This document shows positions 40,584 to 43,442 of a stretch of 43,442 nucleotides of DNA, piece after piece. Position 1 is the stretch's first letter; the number at the start of each line of letters is the position of its first letter. The position numbers were made by a program, and so were the translations under genes. This DNA is from Bacteroidales bacterium (lineage in GTDB: Bacteria; Bacteroidota; Bacteroidia; Bacteroidales; UBA7960). The notes under the pieces are model-generated. The model saw only the letters and a list, made by a program, of their open reading frames with translations. It made no database searches and had not been told where the DNA came from. The DNA is taken from contig PUKZ01000051.1 of the NCBI GenBank assembly GCA_003550725.1, positions 1 through 43,442 on the forward strand. Reading direction: 5' to 3'.

Positions 40584-41624
40584 ATGAAAACAAAATCTTT
40601 CTTTAAATTAATTAGCACTACATTGCTGGTTACTATGTTAGGAATTAATTCTTTAAATGCTAATGTTTGGCGTGTAAATAACCGCGATGGAGTTGACGCC
40701 GATTTTACTAATATTATGCATGCTCATAATTCCGGAACTGTTCAGGAAGGAGACACTCTTTATGTTGAAGCATCTTCCGGATCACATGGAGATGTTGATT
40801 TAACAAAAAAACTTGTTATAATAGGCCCGGGATTTTTCCTAGCTGAAAACCCAGAAACACAGGCTGATCAAAACAGTGCAGTAATCGGCTCTCTTACTTT
40901 CAAAGATGGAAGCCAGGGTAGCATTGTTAAAGGTTGCAGGATTGAAAATGTTGATATTAAAACTTCTGATATTATTTTTCAGGGCAATCGAATACGCAAT
41001 ACTGAAGATATAGTGCAAGCTGTACGATTAGGTGAAAATATAAATAATATTATTATAAAAAATAATTATATAGTAGAACTGGCTTCTTATACCATAAATA
41101 ATTCAGCTATTCGTGGACGTGAAACAGGTATGAATAATGTTACGATTAAGAATAACTATATTTATCATACAGATCGATTCAGACGCTCTCTTTCTTTTGG
41201 GTCAGGTTTTTCCGGCACCATCGAAAATAATGTGCTACATGGAGAAGCTATTGTTCGAAATGCAGAATTTCATAATAATATTTTGAGAGAAGGTGATTTT
41301 AGTCCAACTAATACTAATTATACCCATAACATAGGTAACAACGATCAATTTGGAACTGAAAACGGCAATCAACAAAATGTGGATATGGATGACGTTTTTG
41401 TAGGTGCTGAAGGTAACAGTACCGATGGTCAATGGCAGCTTGCTGAAGGATCCCCGGCAATAGGTAGTGGTGTGGATGGCACAGACATTGGAATGTTTGG
41501 AGGCGATAATCCGTTCAAGTTATCTGGCGTGCCTAATATTCCTGCCATATATGAGATCGAACATACAATAAACTACGAAAACCAGGAAATAGAAGTTGAA
41601 TTCAGTACAAAATCTCATAACTAA
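40584..41624 (+). CDS. secreted parallel beta-helix protein, 346 aa
   Basis: Seen: signal peptide (1-27, ending LNANV) and then repeating short strands typical of right-handed parallel beta-helices (IVKGCRIENVDIKTSDIIF, IIIKNNYIVE, VTIKNNYIYH, IENNVLHG), followed by the common closing segment GSPAIGSGVDGTDIGMFGG. No catalytic residues of known lyases could be placed and no T9SS sorting domain is present; the protein ends at EFSTKSHN. Possibly a surface or exported polysaccharide-associated protein. The next gene starts 8 bp downstream, so the two are surely co-transcribed. Confidence 0.88.
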   Translation: MKTKSFFKLISTTLLVTMLGINSLNANVWRVNNRDGVDADFTNIMHAHNSGTVQEGDTLYVEASSGSHGDVDLTKKLVIIGPGFFLAENPETQADQNSAVIGSLTFKDGSQGSIVKGCRIENVDIKTSDIIFQGNRIRNTEDIVQAVRLGENINNIIIKNNYIVELASYTINNSAIRGRETGMNNVTIKNNYIYHTDRFRRSLSFGSGFSGTIENNVLHGEAIVRNAEFHNNILREGDFSPTNTNYTHNIGNNDQFGTENGNQQNVDMDDVFVGAEGNSTDGQWQLAEGSPAIGSGVDGTDIGMFGGDNPFKLSGVPNIPAIYEIEHTINYENQEIEVEFSTKSHN

Positions 41625-41632
41625 TTATTATT

Positions 41633-43442
41633 ATGATAGTTTTTTATAAACAGGGGAACTTGCCAGTACTGAATATATTAAATAAAGTTAATATTAATTC
41701 CTCAGTATATTTTTTGAGCCTTTTGTTTTTATTTGTTTTTTTTGCTAACAAAGAAAGTATAAGTCAGGAAATTATTGAAGTTGAGTATTTTATCAATGCA
41801 GACCCCGGGTTTGGAAATGCGAATCAGATAGATATTACTCCTGCTAATAATATTCAAAAACAAAATTTCAATATTGATATTTCGGAACTTGGGCAAGGCT
41901 TCCATCACTTAAATATTCGTGCTAAAGATGATACAGGACTATGGAGTTTAACAACCGTACATTCATTTTATAAAGACAATATTAAGGAGTTGGCCGATAT
42001 TGTTAAAGCCGAATATTTTTTCAATACTGACCCCGGTATTGGTAATGGAACTGAGATACCTGTTTCAGCCGAACAAAATATTGAAGGTGTTAATTTTACG
42101 GCAGATATTATTGACCTTGAAATAGGATTTCATGACTTATATATCCGGACAAAAGATGAAAATGATTTATGGAGTTTGACAAATGTTCGTTCGTTTTATA
42201 TTGACTATTTTGAGGAAACTCCTGCCGATATAGTTAAAGCCGAATATTTTATTAATTCTGACCCCGGTATTGGTAATGGAACTGAGATACCTGTTTCAGC
42301 CGAACAAAATATTGAAGGTGTTAATTTTACGGCAGATATTAGTGACCTTGAAATAGGATTTCATGACTTATATATCCGGACAAAAGATGAAAATGATTTA
42401 TGGAGTTTGACAAATGTTCGTTCGTTTTATATTGACTATTTTGAAGAAACTCCTGCCGATATAGTTAAAGCCGAATATTTTATTAATTCTGACCCCGGTA
42501 TTGGCAATGGAACTGAGATACCTGTTTCAGCAGAACAAAATATTGAAGGTGTTAATTTTACGGCAGATATTAGTGATTTTGAAACAGGTTTTTATGACTT
42601 ATATATCCGCACAAAAGATGAAAATGGGAAATGGAGCCTGACTAATGTGCGTTCGTTTTATATTGAAACCATTGATCAGGACAAGCCTGATATAGTTGAA
42701 GCAGAATACTTTATTAATGAAGACCCCTGATTGGGTAATGGTACATCAATTGATATTGTGCCCGGAAAAAATATAGATGTTTTGATTGATGTAAATATAA
42801 TAGATTTGGAAAATGAAGGAGAAAACTGGTTGTATATCCGCACAAAAGATAGTCGGGGAAACTGGAGCTTAACTAATATAATTGAGTTTTATATTGATAA
42901 GCAAATTACTTTAAATACCGATCCGGAAGATGGTGGGGAGGTTGATGGAGAGGGATGGTATGAATATGGCTATGAGCATACAGTATATGCTACCCCTGAA
43001 ACAGGTTTTGAATTTGATGTATGGAAGGAAGATGGAGAGCAAGTACATGATCAAGCGGAATATAGTTTCACTGTTACTGATCACAGGACTTTAACAGCTG
43101 TGTTTAATCATATAGACTACAATATTAGCTTGTTTGCTGAACCTGACGATGCTGGGGAAGTTATTGGTGAAGGCTCATATAATTTTGGTGAAGTAGTTGA
43201 AATAACAGCTGATCCCTATGAAGGATGGGTTTTTGTTGAATGGACGGGTGACACAGAATATCTGGATGATCCCCATGCTGCAACGGCGAATGTGACTATG
43301 CCGGCTGATGATGTTGAGCTAACAGCAAATTTCGAACAAATATCATATACCCTTTCACTTACCGCCAATCCGGAAAATGGGGGCAATGTTAATGGTGAGG
43401 GTGAATACCATTTTGAAGAAGTAGTTGAAATAACAGCTGAAG
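41633..43442 (+). pseudogene. repeat-rich surface protein gene with an in-frame TGA, runs off the window
   Basis: Seen: a long n-region and a hydrophobic signal sequence (residues about 24-45, ending ESISQ), then five ~77-residue repeats (AEYFIN.DPGIGNGTEI...FHDLYIRTKDEN.LWSLTNVRSFYID). In the fifth repeat the conserved DPG codons read GAC CCC TGA (TGA at 42728-42730) where the others have GAC CCC GGT; GGA to TGA is a single-base change. The same frame stays open to the end of the window, completes the repeat (LGNGTSIDIV...LYIRTKDSRGNWSLTN) and enters InlB-B-like repeats like those of the gene at 251. The intact form is probably a large T9SS surface protein, its end lying outside. Either a genuine nonsense mutation or a sequencing error; as read, translation yields only 365 residues. 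Confidence 0.85.
41993..42700 (+). repeat. tandem 231-bp coding repeats
   Basis: Units start at 41993, 42224 and 42455, then the more diverged unit at about 42686; exact 231-bp period (77 codons). The first three are almost identical at DNA level, suggesting recent duplication. A diverged unit precedes them from about 41774. Confidence 0.9.

Noticed and set aside
42728-42730. TGA recoded as glycine (as in SR1/Gracilibacteria)
   Set aside because: TGA ends hutH and the second amidohydrolase as a normal stop, and no other in-frame TGA occurs in long genes here.

Overview
The window is AT-rich DNA from a member of the Bacteroidota, probably an anaerobic or microaerophilic Bacteroidales/Marinilabiliales-type organism. 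The evidence is: a surface protein with a type IX secretion (T9SS) C-terminal sorting domain; promoter-like TAnnTTTG -7 boxes; almost no Shine-Dalgarno sequences; a DUF2027-Smr gene; a long TPR protein paired with an outer-membrane barrel; and an FprA-type diiron flavoprotein. TAA is the main stop codon; TGA and TAG are also used as stops. I saw no tRNA, rRNA 16S/23S/5S, CRISPR array or prophage.

Layout. 0.25-4.8 kb: a 1512-residue repeat-rich T9SS cell-surface protein (15 BspA/DUF285 repeats, then 11 InlB-B-like repeats). 4.9-14.6 kb: a nitrogen locus with two glutamate dehydrogenase genes flanking two long paralogous proteins that join response-regulator receiver domains to a PEP-synthase-type ATP-binding domain. 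14.9-18.6 kb: hisS, a histidine ammonia-lyase and a small four-helix membrane protein. 18.9-23.2 kb: two secreted amidohydrolase-family genes holding three modules, of which only one keeps its metal ligands. 23.3-27.4 kb (minus strand): parC, then the diiron flavoprotein. 27.8-29.2 kb: DUF2027-Smr gene with RNase P RNA starting immediately after its stop codon. 29.3-34.1 kb: TPR lipoprotein-like/periplasmic protein and a beta-barrel outer-membrane protein. 34.4-36.4 kb: gyrB. 36.4-39.4 kb (minus): SNF2-family helicase. 39.4-40.6 kb: a 1.2-kb gene-poor stretch containing a small MITE-like element with perfect 20-bp terminal inverted repeats and a perfect 9-bp target duplication. 40.6 kb to the end: a secreted parallel-beta-helix protein and a repeat-rich surface protein gene broken by one in-frame TGA.

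How the parts fit. Most of the window is housekeeping (translation, topology, RNA processing). The part that looks least described is the nitrogen locus. The divergent gdhA at 4.9-6.3 kb has features of the NADP biosynthetic type; the one at 13.2-14.6 kb resembles the NAD-type catabolic enzymes. Between them sit two REC/ATP-grasp proteins that lack the phosphohistidine and PEP-binding parts of PEP synthase. I infer they are a signalling or phosphotransfer device linked to glutamate/ammonia metabolism; no function is demonstrated by sequence alone. The two ends of the window are accessory surface-protein regions that share the same InlB-B-like repeat family.
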